NCBI GenBank assembly: GCA_029863355.1
Contig: JAOTVO010000021.1
Coordinates: 1 to 17,745 of the forward strand
From: Candidatus Krumholzibacteriia bacterium
GTDB taxonomy: Bacteria; Krumholzibacteriota; Krumholzibacteria; WVZY01; JAKEHA01
Length of the DNA: 17,745 nucleotides
Direction of reading: 5' to 3'
The notes under the pieces are model-generated. The model was not told the origin of the DNA. It saw only the letters and a list, made by a program, of their open reading frames with translations, and ran no database searches. Position numbers and translations under genes: made by a program. This document shows, in pieces, positions 1 through 8,807 of this stretch (position 1 is its first letter; every line of letters starts with the position of its first letter).

Positions 1-1607
1 AGGATCCCCTGCTGGTGCCACTCCTCGCCGTATTCGTTGCCCCCGCGCAGGTTGGCGACCGCGTATACGCCGCCGTTCTCCAGCCAGATCAGTCGCGACA
101 CCGAGAAGTACGGCGTCATGCTGATGTTGAAGCCGCCGTAGCCGTAGAGGATCGTCGGGTTGTTTCCGTCGAGCGCGACCCCCTTCTTATGCATGATGAA
201 CATGGGCACGCGCGTGCCGTCCAGGGAGCTGTAGAACACCTGCCGCGTCTCGTAGCCGGAGGCGTCGAAGTCGATCTCGGACGCACGGAACACGCTCATC
301 TCGTTGTCGGCTACGTCGTAGCGGTAGGCTGTGGTCGGAAAGAGAAAGGAGGTGAAGGCGAAGAACATCTCGCTGTCATCGCGCTCGCCGGAGAGCCCGC
401 CCACGGAGCCGATCGTCGGCAGCCCGATCTCGCGCTCGAAGGCGCCCTGCTCGCCGAAGATGGCCAGAGTGTTGTGCGCGTCGCGCATGTAGACCACCAC
501 GATGCGGCCGCCCACCATGCCCACGAAGTCGATCACCTCTTCGCGCGCCGCGATGATCTCCCGCCAGTACTCCCGCTCCGGCCGGGCGACGTCGATGGCG
601 ACCACGCGGCCGCGCGGCGCATCGAGGTCCGTGTGGAAGTAGAACACCGATCCAACGTTGTCGATGAAACTGAACATGGCGACGTCGTTCTCTACCAGAC
701 GCGTGAAATCGCCGTCGCCCGCCGCCGCCCGGTAGTAGACGCCGTTGCGCGGATCGGTGCCGTGGTAGACGGTTAGCACGAGATACTCGCCGTCATCCGT
801 CGCCGTTGGTTCGAAGCCCAGCTCCTTGTTCGCGTCGTCTTTGTAGACCAGGAGGTCCGCCGACTGGGGCGTGTCCAGGCGGTGCCAGTACACGCGGTTG
901 TAGTTGTTGCGATCCTCGGGCGCCACCTCGCCCTCGGCGGGGAAACGGTTGTACCAGAAGCCGGAGTTGTCGCGCTTCCAGGCCACGTCGGAGAACTTGC
1001 ACCACTCGAGCAGGTCGGCGAAGTCCTTGCCCGTATCGACGTCGCGCACGCGGATCTGCTGCCAGTCGCTGCCGCTCGAGGACAGGCCGTAGGCGATGTA
1101 GCGGCCGTCGCGACTGTAGTGCCGCCCCGCGAGCGCCACGGTTCCGTCCTCCGAGAGCGCGTTGGGGTCGATGAGCACGCGGGGTTCGCCTTTCAGAGAC
1201 TCCTGCACGTAGAGCACGGCCTGGTTCTGCAGGCCGTCGTTCTTGGTGAAGAAGTAGCGCGTACCGTGCTTGTGCGGCACCGAGTAGCGCGGGTAGTTCC
1301 ACAGCGCCGTGAAGCGCTCTTCGATCGCGTCGCGCTTATCGTACGAGTCGACGTACGCGCGCGTGAGCGCGTTCTCCTCTGCCACCCACGCCACCGTCTC
1401 GGGTGACTCGGGGTCTTCGAGCCAGCGGTAGGGATCGGCCACTTTGACGCCGTGGTAGTCGTCCACCACGTCCTGCGTCATCGCCACCGGGTAGCGGGTC
1501 TTCGTCGCCTTCTCCGCCGCCGAAGAGACCCCGACCCAGGCGGCGATGCCGCCCATTAGCCCCGCGAGCACAACCAGGCCCGCTACGGCCGCCGTGCGTG
1601 TCCGCAT
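1..1607 (-). CDS. Prolyl oligopeptidase (S9A), exported, N-terminal 535 residues only
   Basis: Serine peptidase that cuts short peptides after proline. The start at 1607 has an AGGAGG ribosome site about five bases upstream. Residues 1-30 form a signal peptide (basic MRTRT, then a hydrophobic stretch, then SSAA), so the enzyme is probably periplasmic. Family marks seen: DPYRWLEDPES near residue 60, then the beta-propeller region with WNYPRYSVP, GLQNQAVLYV and DPNALSEDGT. Near the window edge come TILYGYGGFNIS and ANLRGGNEYGEEWHQQ, the lead-in to the alpha/beta-hydrolase domain. Family members are usually around 700 residues, so the catalytic Ser, Asp and His all lie beyond base 1 and cannot be checked. 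The frame is intact throughout. The gene diverges from the thiamin operon and has no evident functional tie to it. Confidence 0.95.
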   Translation of the reverse strand, partial: MRTRTAAVAGLVVLAGLMGGIAAWVGVSSAAEKATKTRYPVAMTQDVVDDYHGVKVADPYRWLEDPESPETVAWVAEENALTRAYVDSYDKRDAIEERFTALWNYPRYSVPHKHGTRYFFTKNDGLQNQAVLYVQESLKGEPRVLIDPNALSEDGTVALAGRHYSRDGRYIAYGLSSSGSDWQQIRVRDVDTGKDFADLLEWCKFSDVAWKRDNSGFWYNRFPAEGEVAPEDRNNYNRVYWHRLDTPQSADLLVYKDDANKELGFEPTATDDGEYLVLTVYHGTDPRNGVYYRAAAGDGDFTRLVENDVAMFSFIDNVGSVFYFHTDLDAPRGRVVAIDVARPEREYWREIIAAREEVIDFVGMVGGRIVVVYMRDAHNTLAIFGEQGAFEREIGLPTIGSVGGLSGERDDSEMFFAFTSFLFPTTAYRYDVADNEMSVFRASEIDFDASGYETRQVFYSSLDGTRVPMFIMHKKGVALDGNNPTILYGYGGFNISMTPYFSVSRLIWLENGGVYAVANLRGGNEYGEEWHQQGI

Positions 1608-1662
1608 GTTCTTCCTCCTGTTCGCTCTGTTATTAGTAGCAGTCGATACGCATCCCCGGGCG

Positions 1663-1668
1663 AGTATA
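1663..1668 (-). promoter_or_regulatory. Candidate -10 box for the prolyl oligopeptidase gene
   Basis: Read on the minus strand this is TATACT, 55 bases upstream of the oligopeptidase start. No convincing -35 hexamer lies 16-18 bases further upstream, so the promoter assignment rests on the -10 box and its position in a divergent intergenic region. Confidence 0.35.
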
Positions 1669-1696
1669 CACGATGGAAACCGCGCCGGCACCCGCC

Positions 1697-1725
1697 TTGA
1701 CAGTCCGGCCGCAACGGCGTAGTCT
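1697..1725 (+). promoter_or_regulatory. Promoter of the thiamin operon
   Basis: A perfect TTGACA at 1697-1702 is followed after 17 bases by TAGTCT at 1720-1725. Transcription would begin near 1732, just at the 5' base of the TPP riboswitch, which is the expected arrangement. Confidence 0.7.
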
Positions 1726-1733
1726 AGAAGGCG

Positions 1734-1812
1734 ATAGGGGTGCTCGCCCCGCGGGGCGGGCTGAGATCACACCCACCGCACCTGATCCGGGTAATGCCGG
1801 CGAAGGGAAACC
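1734..1812 (+). promoter_or_regulatory. TPP riboswitch (THI box)
   Basis: Conserved aptamer strings are present in the right order: GGGGTGC at the 5' side, a GC-rich variable P3-type hairpin (1745-1758), CTGAGATCACACCC (1761-1774), ACCTGATCCGGGTAATGCCG (1780-1799) and GCGAAGGGA on the 3' side. This RNA binds thiamin pyrophosphate and turns down thiamin genes. The expression platform is unclear. A 5-bp hairpin (about 1831-1847) followed by a loose T-rich stretch (1858-1867) could terminate transcription. Alternatively, folding could hide the GAGGAG ribosome site of thiO at 1875-1880. The adjoining thi genes confirm the assignment. Confidence 0.95.
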
Positions 1813-1884
1813 GTCGAATCCGCTGACGTTCCACCCGCAGGCGGTGGGCTCGGCGGTTCTTCGTTTTGGGGCTCGAGGAGCGAC

Positions 1885-3031
1885 ATGACGTCGTCTTCGC
1901 ATCACGGAAAGAGCGCGCGCGTGGCCGTCGTGGGCGGCGGCGTGATCGGGCTGGCCACGGGCTGGCGGCTCGCGCGCGAGGGGTTCCGCGTCGAGGTCTT
2001 CGAGCGCGACCGCGCGGGTCGCGCCGCGAGCTGGGTGGCGGGCGGCATGCTCGCCCCCGTCTCGGAATACGGCTTCGACGACGACGCCTTCTACGCCTTC
2101 GGCAGCCGCAGCCTGGAACGCTACCCGTCCTTCCTCGACGAGCTGGCGCAAGACAGCGGCATGCGCGTCCCGCTCGACACGCGCGGGTCGCTCATGGTTG
2201 CGCTCGACCGCGACGACGCTGAGGCCATCCGCCGCCTGCACCGCTTCCGCGAGAGCCGCGGCCTCGAGGTGAGCTGGCTCGCGGGCACGGACGCGCGCGC
2301 GATCGAGCCGCTCCTGTCGCCGCGCGTGGGTGCGGCCATGTGGATCCCCGACGACCACCAGGTGGACAACCGCGCGCTCGTCGACGCGCTCGTGCTCGCC
2401 CTGCGCGCGCGCGGCGGCGCGTTGCACGAGCACGCCGGCGTAGAGGCGGTGCGGCACGCCGGCGGCCGCGTTACCGGCGTGCGCGCGCGCGGCGAGGAGG
2501 TGGCCGCCGACGTCGTCGTCCTCGCCGCCGGCTGCTGGACGCCCGCGCTGCCCGGTCTGCCCGAGGACGTCGTGCCGCCCGTGCGTCCCATCAAGGGGCA
2601 GATCGTCAGCCTGCGCGCCGAAGCGGGAAGCACCATCGGACACGTCGTGCGCACACCCGACGTCTACCTGGTGCCCAAAGCCGACGGCCGCCTCATCGTG
2701 GGCGCGACGCAGGAGGAGATGGGCTTCGACACGACCGCGACGGCGGGACCGGTGATGCGCCTGCTCGAGCGCGCGTGGGAGGCGGTCCCCTCCATTTACG
2801 ATCTCGCCATCGACAGCATCGACGTCGGCCTGCGCCCCGGCACGCGCGACCACCTGCCCGTGATCGGCGAGACGGGGATCGCGGGCTTGATCCTGGCCAC
2901 GGGGCACTACCGCCACGGCATCCTGCTCGCCCCCGCCACCGCCGACGCGGTGTGCGCGGGGGTGGCGGGCGGATTTGGCGAGGAGCTGTCGGCGTTCGCG
3001 CCGGATCGCTTCGCGCCCGCGGGACGGAAAG

Positions 3032-3048
<17 letters not shown>
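1885..3048 (+). CDS. thiO: Glycine oxidase ThiO (FAD-dependent)
   Basis: Oxidises glycine with oxygen to the imine (dehydroglycine) needed to build the thiamin thiazole ring. The 387-residue product starts with a Rossmann FAD site, VVGGGVIGLATGW at residues 15-27, followed by FERD, where the acidic residue should bind the FAD ribose. Later come GGMLAP, RPIKGQIV, a PKADGRLIVGATQEEMGFD stretch, GLRPGTRDHLPVIG and a C-terminal ATGHYRHGILLAPATA, all typical of ThiO/DadA-like oxidases. The start is supported by GAGGAG at 1875-1880. It is the first gene after the TPP riboswitch. Its last 17 bases overlap thiS in another frame, so the two are probably translationally coupled. Its presence implies aerobic growth and the Bacillus-type route rather than ThiH. 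Confidence 0.95.
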
Positions 3049-4690
<1,642 letters not shown>

Positions 4691-4696
4691 CACGCC

Positions 4697-5332
4697 ATGA
4701 CGCACCCGCCGCGTCGCATCGGCCGCCTGCACGTCGTCACCGACACCACCGTCCAGAAGCGCTACACCCACGAAGAGATCGCCGCGCTCGCCGTCGCCGG
4801 CGGCGCCCGTGACATCCAGCTGCGCGACAAGCGCATGCACGACGAGGAGTTGGTGGCGACGGCGCGGCGGACACTCGCGCTCTGCGCGGATGCCGGCGCC
4901 GTGCTCATCGTCAACGACCGCGTAGAGGTGGCGCGGGTGGCGCGCGCCCACGGCGTGCACCTGGGCCGCGCCGACACGCCCATCGCCGAGGCCCGCGCCC
5001 TCCTGGGACCGTCGGTCATCATCGGCGCCACGGCGGGCACGCTGACACAGGCGCTGGAGGCGCAGGCGGCGGGCGCCGATTACGTGGGCTTCGGCCACAT
5101 CTTCCCCACCGCGTCCAAGCACAAGTCCACACCGCCGGTGGGACTCGAGGGCCTGCGCGAGGTGTGCGCGGCCCTGCGCATCCCGGTGATCGCCATCGGC
5201 GGCATCACCGCGGACAACGCGGCCGACGTGCTGGCCGCGGGCGCCTGGGGCGTGGCGGTGATCGGCGCGGTGTGCGCCGCGCCCGACCCCGAGGCCGCCG
5301 CGCGGGCGCTGGCGCGGGCCACCGAGGCCTAG
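4697..5332 (+). CDS. thiE: Thiamine phosphate synthase ThiE
   Basis: Joins HMP pyrophosphate to carboxythiazole phosphate, giving thiamin phosphate. The 211-residue barrel carries the substrate-binding signature: DIQLRDK at 39-45, LIVNDRVEVA with Asp74, GVHLGRADTP with Asp93 (the two expected Mg ligands), ADYVGFGHIFPTASKHK, and VIAIGGITADNAADVLAAGA. One oddity is IIGATAGT where relatives usually read GVSxHT, so the Ser is Thr and the His is Gly. It lies six bases after the preceding gene and is the last gene of the riboswitch-controlled operon. It retains more catalytic features than its upstream paralogue and is therefore the better ThiE candidate. Confidence 0.88.
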   Translation: MTHPPRRIGRLHVVTDTTVQKRYTHEEIAALAVAGGARDIQLRDKRMHDEELVATARRTLALCADAGAVLIVNDRVEVARVARAHGVHLGRADTPIAEARALLGPSVIIGATAGTLTQALEAQAAGADYVGFGHIFPTASKHKSTPPVGLEGLREVCAALRIPVIAIGGITADNAADVLAAGAWGVAVIGAVCAAPDPEAAARALARATEA

Positions 5333-5369
5333 CTCGGGCCCCCGCGCATGGCGCGACCGGGATCCGGTA

Positions 5370-5378
5370 TGCTATAGT
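5370..5378 (+). promoter_or_regulatory. Extended -10 promoter for a small RNA
   Basis: TGCTATAGT is an extended -10 element (TGn followed by TATAGT at 5373-5378). No good -35 is seen, which extended -10 promoters tolerate. It lies 37 bases after the thiE stop and predicts a start near 5384, exactly at the 5' strand of a long-range RNA stem. Confidence 0.5.
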
Positions 5379-5383
5379 CTGAC

Positions 5384-5601
5384 CCGGCGGCCCGTTTCTG
5401 GCGGTTTCTCTCTACATCCGCCGGTCTACGCCGCCGGGCAAGGCATGGGTCCGGGGAGTGATCCGCCAACTTCCGGTCGGTTTTCCTGTATCCGGACGGC
5501 GCGATTCCGCGCGAATCGACGAGTTCTTTGCGGGCGGCCGGTGGCCCGGTTGACCAAGCAAGTGGCTGAGCAAAGGAGAAAGGCCGCCCGTCGGGGCGGC
5601 C
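5384..5601 (+). ncRNA. Candidate structured small RNA, possibly 6S-like
   Basis: No plausible protein is encoded here, but the RNA potential is strong. The sequence at 5384-5394 (CCGGCGGCCCG) pairs with 5531-5541 (CGGGCGGCCGG) at 10 of 11 positions, closing a domain of about 158 nt. Inside it are hairpins at 5400-5404/5418-5422 (GGCGG/CCGCC), 5449-5454/5492-5497 (GTCCGG/CCGGAC) and a 6-bp hairpin at 5502-5518 (CGATTC, five-base loop, GAATCG). Its own promoter precedes it and a strong terminator follows. A closed terminal stem with a small hairpin on the 3' side is reminiscent of 6S RNA, but the rest is more branched than a typical 6S fold. The class is unassigned. It could also be an untranslated 3' region of the thi mRNA. 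Confidence 0.45.
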
Positions 5602-5610
5602 TCTTCTTTC
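5582..5610 (+). terminator. Rho-independent terminator, likely bidirectional
   Basis: GGCCGCCC (5582-5589), a GTCG loop and GGGCGGCC (5594-5601) form a perfect 8-bp stem, followed by TCTTCTTTC. The bases before the stem are A-rich (AAAGGAGAAA), so the minus-strand transcript of the zinc-ribbon gene would also read a T-rich tail after the same hairpin. Confidence 0.85.
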
Positions 5611-5637
5611 GTGGGTAAACTTCACCGGCGCGCAACG

Positions 5638-5684
5638 CCTGGGCGTCGTCGCTCGCGCTCGTTCGTCGTTCGGACGCCGCCAGG
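5638..5684. repeat. Inverted repeat in the intergenic region
   Basis: CCTGGGCGTC (5638-5647) pairs with GACGC plus CCAGG (5673-5684), ten pairs with a two-base bulge and a 25-base loop. It sits 36 bases past the stop of the zinc-ribbon gene. It has no T tract, so it may only protect the mRNA 3' end. Apart from the RNA and its terminator, nothing else is seen between 5333 and 5719. Confidence 0.4.
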
Positions 5685-5719
5685 GGGCGGCGGGCGTCAT
5701 GTGCCGGCCGGGACGGTGC

Positions 5720-5929
5720 TCAGATCTCGTGGCGCTCTACAACCGCACTCGGTATGTCCTCCCTCGGGGGAGTCACGCGGGGGACCTGATCCTCGCGCCG
5801 CTCCGGGGCGCCGGCCCGCTTGGCCAGGAACGTGCCCTGGCAGCGGGGACAGCGCCTGGGCATGGCCACGCCCTGCGGCAGGCCGAAGCGGCTTCCGCAG
5901 ACGTAGCACTCGACTTCGGATGAGCTCAT
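5720..5929 (-). CDS. Small zinc-ribbon protein of unknown function
   Basis: A 69-residue protein with two knuckles, CYVC (Cys8, Cys11) and CPRC (Cys27, Cys30), spaced as in a single zinc ribbon. A charged, proline-rich tail follows with no recognisable fold. The start at 5929 is decided by AGGAGG five bases upstream. The frame stays open upstream to 6193, but that part resembles a different, degraded gene. Such short ribbons often bind nucleic acid or a protein partner, but I cannot name one. A short inverted repeat (5945-5964) lies in its leader. Confidence 0.75.
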   Translation of the reverse strand: MSSSEVECYVCGSRFGLPQGVAMPRRCPRCQGTFLAKRAGAPERREDQVPRVTPPREDIPSAVVERHEI

Positions 5930-5944
5930 GCGAGCCTCCTCGTC

Positions 5945-5964
5945 ATGGACACGCGGACGTCCAT
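5945..5964. repeat. Inverted repeat just upstream of the zinc-ribbon gene
   Basis: ATGGAC (5945-5950) and GTCCAT (5959-5964) are perfect inverted copies around eight bases. GGACGTCC (5955-5962) within it is itself palindromic. The repeat lies immediately upstream of the ribosome site of the zinc-ribbon gene, so it could be an operator or a leader hairpin. Confidence 0.4.
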
Positions 5965-6040
5965 TAGAGATGGTGCCACCCCGCGCGGCGAACGTCAAGT
6001 AAAAGGTGGCAGGCTCGCGCGGGCGCCATACGGGCGTTTG

Positions 6041-6193
6041 GGCGCCCTCCGGCGGCGGCCACGCGTAGCGCTCGGCGAGGGCGCGGATGAGCGCCTGCTC
6101 CACCGGCGAGGCCTTCTTCAACAGAGCGAGCACACTCTGCGTCGCTTCCCAGGCCGCCTTTGCAGCCGCCTCTAGCGCACGAGCCGGGCGATG
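6041..6193 (-). pseudogene. Remnant of a TPR-type protein
   Basis: About 50 residues read like an inner piece of a helical tetratricopeptide-repeat protein: EAAAKAAWEATQSVLALL followed by SPVEQALIRALAERYAWPPP. I recall phrases like PxExALIxALAxRY from such proteins. A TGA at 6194-6196 closes the frame upstream, no ribosome site or start is evident, and after PPPEG the resemblance stops. It is in frame with the zinc-ribbon gene, which could mislead automatic start calling. Most likely it is debris of a deleted gene. A real N-terminal extension of the zinc-ribbon protein from a GTG at 6133 is the alternative. Confidence 0.4.
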
Positions 6194-6200
6194 TCAACGG

Positions 6201-6587
6201 CTAGTGAATGTAGCCCAGGCTCCTGAGTTTCTTACTGAGACTCTCCTCGATCTTCACCGGGCGCCGCGGCCGGTTCTCACCGGTGAACTGTTCGACCAAG
6301 TTTACGAACAGCGCGCGGGCGTGCTCATCGTTATCGGAGTAGAGATTCGTGCGCTCGCCGGGGTCGGCGGCGAGGTCGTAGAGGTAGATTCCCGGCACGA
6401 TGTTGACCCCGCGGTATTTCGTCTTCGTCTCATCATCGAGCTGCAGCGTATCCGAGTACGCAACGACGGTGAGCTTGTAGTGACCCTGCAGGATGCTGCG
6501 CTGGTTCCAGAGTGGCGGACGGTCGCGTTCGAAAACGACGGGGCGCGCGCGGGCTGCCGCATCTACGATGTCGGGGAGTTCAGGCAT
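6201..6587 (-). pseudogene. C-terminal remnant of a sulfatase
   Basis: The 128-residue frame contains WNQRSILQGHYKL, then LYDLAADPGERTNLYSDN and the ending KLRSLGYIH, all typical of the C-terminal subdomain of alkaline-phosphatase-fold sulfatases. The catalytic domain with the CxPSR formylglycine site and the metal-binding Asp/Asn residues is absent. An in-frame TGA lies four codons upstream of the ATG at 6587, and the neighbouring gene ends at 6647, so there is no room for it. No ribosome site precedes the ATG. The stretch looks less GC-rich than its neighbours. A 5' deletion is the simplest explanation. Confidence 0.75.
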
Positions 6588-6646
6588 GCGATGCGCTCAC
6601 GCTTCGCGAGCCTAGGCGGGGCGAGGTTGCCGTGTCAATCGGGACG

Positions 6647-7366
6647 CTAGGCGAACCAGGAGAGCACGCGTTTGGCGTCCTCGACGCGGCGCTCGAGATC
6701 CAGCGTCGAGTGGGGGTTGCGCTTGGCGCGCGCGGGCGCGGCCTCGATGGTGAAAGTGTCACCGTGGGCCTGGATCGCGTAGGGCGCCTCCAGCCCGGCC
6801 AGGTGCGTGCCGCGCCCGTTGCCGAGGAACTCGCGCACCTCGCCCCCGTCGGTGCCGAAGATCCAGTAGCGGTCGTCGAAGGCGGGGCTGATCGCCAGCT
6901 CCAACGGCTGCAGGCCGGCCTGCGCCGCCGCCCAGCGCACCAGCTTCTCCGCCGCCTTCGCCATCCAGCCGCCGCGGTGCCGCGCGTCCAGGCGCGGAAA
7001 CAAATGGAAGCGCGGGAGGTGCAGGCCGGGCGCGACCACCGCGACCACGCGCATGCCCACGGGCGTCTTCTCGTTTCCCTTCTTGTCGATCAGGTCGAAA
7101 ATGTAGATGTGCCCGTCGTACAGGGAGCGCTCGCTGACCTCGCGCAGCGCGATTTTCTCCTGCGCTCGCCCGCGCAGCGCGGCGATGCGCGCGACGAGCG
7201 TGTCCGGGGGCGCGGCCAGGGGCGTGTAGCCCATGCGCATCATGTGCTCGCGCTGCTCGCGCTTGCGTCGCGCCTCCTTGCGCACGGCCCACACGGCGAG
7301 CGACGCGAAGCCGACGAAGGGCAGGACGAAGACGGCGGGCCCTAGTTGCGAGAAGAACGACTCCAT
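6647..7366 (-). CDS. Membrane-anchored protein of unknown function
   Basis: A 239-residue protein. Residues about 8-29 (AVFVLPFVGFASLAVWAV) form one transmembrane helix followed by a very basic stretch (RKEARRKREQREH), so the remainder probably lies in the cytoplasm. The soluble part contains DLIDKKGNEKTPVGMRVV, LPRFHLFPR, ISPAFDDRYWIFGTDGGEVREFL and a final DAKRVLSWFA. It loosely recalls single-helix DUF proteins of the DUF3137 kind, but I cannot assign a family. Start at 7366: the frame is open upstream, but only this Met begins the membrane helix. It follows the nucleoside transporter gene by 83 bases on the same strand. Confidence 0.75.
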   Translation of the reverse strand: MESFFSQLGPAVFVLPFVGFASLAVWAVRKEARRKREQREHMMRMGYTPLAAPPDTLVARIAALRGRAQEKIALREVSERSLYDGHIYIFDLIDKKGNEKTPVGMRVVAVVAPGLHLPRFHLFPRLDARHRGGWMAKAAEKLVRWAAAQAGLQPLELAISPAFDDRYWIFGTDGGEVREFLGNGRGTHLAGLEAPYAIQAHGDTFTIEAAPARAKRNPHSTLDLERRVEDAKRVLSWFA

Positions 7367-7374
7367 GGCGGTGG

Positions 7375-7398
7375 GTCCCCGGTTGGTCTGTTGGGGAC
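7375..7398. repeat. Hairpin in front of the membrane-anchored gene
   Basis: GTCCCC (7375-7380) and GGGGAC (7393-7398) are perfect inverted copies with a 12-base loop. On the minus-strand mRNA the hairpin ends eight bases before the start codon, and its GGGGAC arm is the only purine run that could act as a ribosome site. It could therefore damp translation or separate this gene from the upstream transporter. Confidence 0.35.
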
Positions 7399-7449
7399 TG
7401 GACACAACTACGCAAAGGGAATGCCAAGGACGGGACGGTGAAGGTGGAA

Positions 7450-8694
7450 TCAGCCCAGGAAGAGCGCGGCGACCGCGCCCGTCATCAGGGTGGCCAGCGT
7501 GCCCGCAACGATGGAGCGCAGGCCCAGCGACACGATCTCGCCGCGGCGCTCGGGCGCCATGGCGCCGAGGCCGCCGATCATGATGCCGAGGCTCCCGGGG
7601 TTGGCGAAGCCGCACATGGCGTAGGTGAGGATGAGGCGGCTGCGCTCGGAGAGGAGGCCCGCGGGCAGACCGGCCATGTCGAGGTAGGCGATGAACTCGT
7701 TGACGACGGTCTTGGTGCCCATGAGCGACCCGGCGGTCGTCGCCTCGGACCAGGGGACGCCGGCGAGCCACACCAGCGGCGCCATCACCCAGCCCAGCAG
7801 ACGCTGGAGCGTGAGCGGCGAACCGGCGAGGTCGGGCGCCAAGCGGAGCGCCACGTTGACCAGGTGCACCAGTGCCACCAGCACGACGATCATCGCGATC
7901 ACATTGATCAGGAGTTCGATTCCCTGGATGGTCCCCCTGGTGACGGCGTCCATGCTGGAGCGGTAGTCGGCGGGCGCGGTTAGCTCGCCGCCGGTGACCG
8001 GCGCCGTCTCGGGAATCATGAGCTTGGCGATCGTCACCGCCGCGGGCGCGCTGATGAGCGACGCGGTGAGGATGTGGCCGAGCGCGTTGGGAACGACGGC
8101 GCCCACGATGGTCGCGTAGAGCACCATCACGGTGCCCGCGATGGTGGCCATGCCGACGGTCATGAGCGAGAAGAGCTCGCTGCGCGTGAGCTGCGCGAGG
8201 TACGGCCGCACCAGGAGCGGCGCTTCGACCATGCCCACGAAGATGTTGGCCGCCACGCCGAGTCCCTCGGCGCCGCCCAGGCGCATGGTGCGGCGGAGCG
8301 CCCACGAGAACGCGCGCACGACCGCCGGCAGCACCTTCCAGTAGAAGAGGAGCGCCGAGAGCGCGCTAACGACGAGGATGACGGGAAGCCCGCGGAAGGC
8401 GAGGATGACGCTCCCGCCGGGAATGGTCTCTTCGTAGGGGAGCGGGCCGCCGCCGAGGAAGCCGAACACCATCCGCGTCCCTTCGCGGGTCGCCTCCTCG
8501 ACGGCGAGCACCACGCGGTTGAGTGCCACGAACACGCCCGTGGCGCCTGGCGCGAGCAGGAGCACAGCGGCGACGAGCAACTGCAGCCCGACACCCGTGA
8601 CCACCATGCGCGGCGAGACGCGCCGGCGGTTCTCGCTCACCAGCCACGCCACGCCGAGAAAGAAGACGATGCCTAGTATCGACCGCACGGTCAC
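7450..8694 (-). CDS. NupC-type concentrative nucleoside transporter
   Basis: Inner-membrane Na+ or H+ coupled nucleoside importer of the CNT family. Hydrophobic helices run through the whole protein. Signatures: an N-terminal helix ending LVSENRRRVSPR, GGAEGLGVAANIFVGMVEAP followed by LLVRPYL (residues about 140-166), LTRSELFSLMTVGMATIAGT, GTKTVVNEFIAY, and near the C-terminus YAMCGFANPGSLGIMIGG. The GTG at 8694 gives 414 residues, close to the usual 400. GTG at 8688 is equally possible. The frame stays open to an ATG at 8793, but that adds polar residues unlike the family and would collide with the promoter of the divergent lipoprotein gene. No strong ribosome site is visible. Confidence 0.9.
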   Translation of the reverse strand: MTVRSILGIVFFLGVAWLVSENRRRVSPRMVVTGVGLQLLVAAVLLLAPGATGVFVALNRVVLAVEEATREGTRMVFGFLGGGPLPYEETIPGGSVILAFRGLPVILVVSALSALLFYWKVLPAVVRAFSWALRRTMRLGGAEGLGVAANIFVGMVEAPLLVRPYLAQLTRSELFSLMTVGMATIAGTVMVLYATIVGAVVPNALGHILTASLISAPAAVTIAKLMIPETAPVTGGELTAPADYRSSMDAVTRGTIQGIELLINVIAMIVVLVALVHLVNVALRLAPDLAGSPLTLQRLLGWVMAPLVWLAGVPWSEATTAGSLMGTKTVVNEFIAYLDMAGLPAGLLSERSRLILTYAMCGFANPGSLGIMIGGLGAMAPERRGEIVSLGLRSIVAGTLATLMTGAVAALFLG

Positions 8695-8807
8695 CGATCC
8701 GGCGATAAGAAGACTACGGCTTCGGGTACGGCTATTGCAGTTGACCCCGCCCGATGAGTCAGCGCGTCCCCATACGACCCCAGGAGTCTCCAACGCGGAG
8801 GATGATC

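Noticed and set aside
5384..5601. Assignment of the small RNA as tmRNA, SRP RNA, RNase P RNA or a cobalamin riboswitch.
   Set aside because: No tag-peptide frame or tRNA-like ends, no GGAA-tetraloop SRP signature, too short for RNase P RNA, and no cobalamin-box strings.
5329..5700. Minus-strand open frames across the small-RNA region.
   Set aside because: They cross the terminator and lack ribosome sites and recognisable protein features.
8695..8793. Longer start for the nucleoside transporter at 8793.
   Set aside because: The added 33 residues are polar and Arg/Ser-rich, unlike the family, and the DNA overlaps the leader of the divergent lipoprotein gene.
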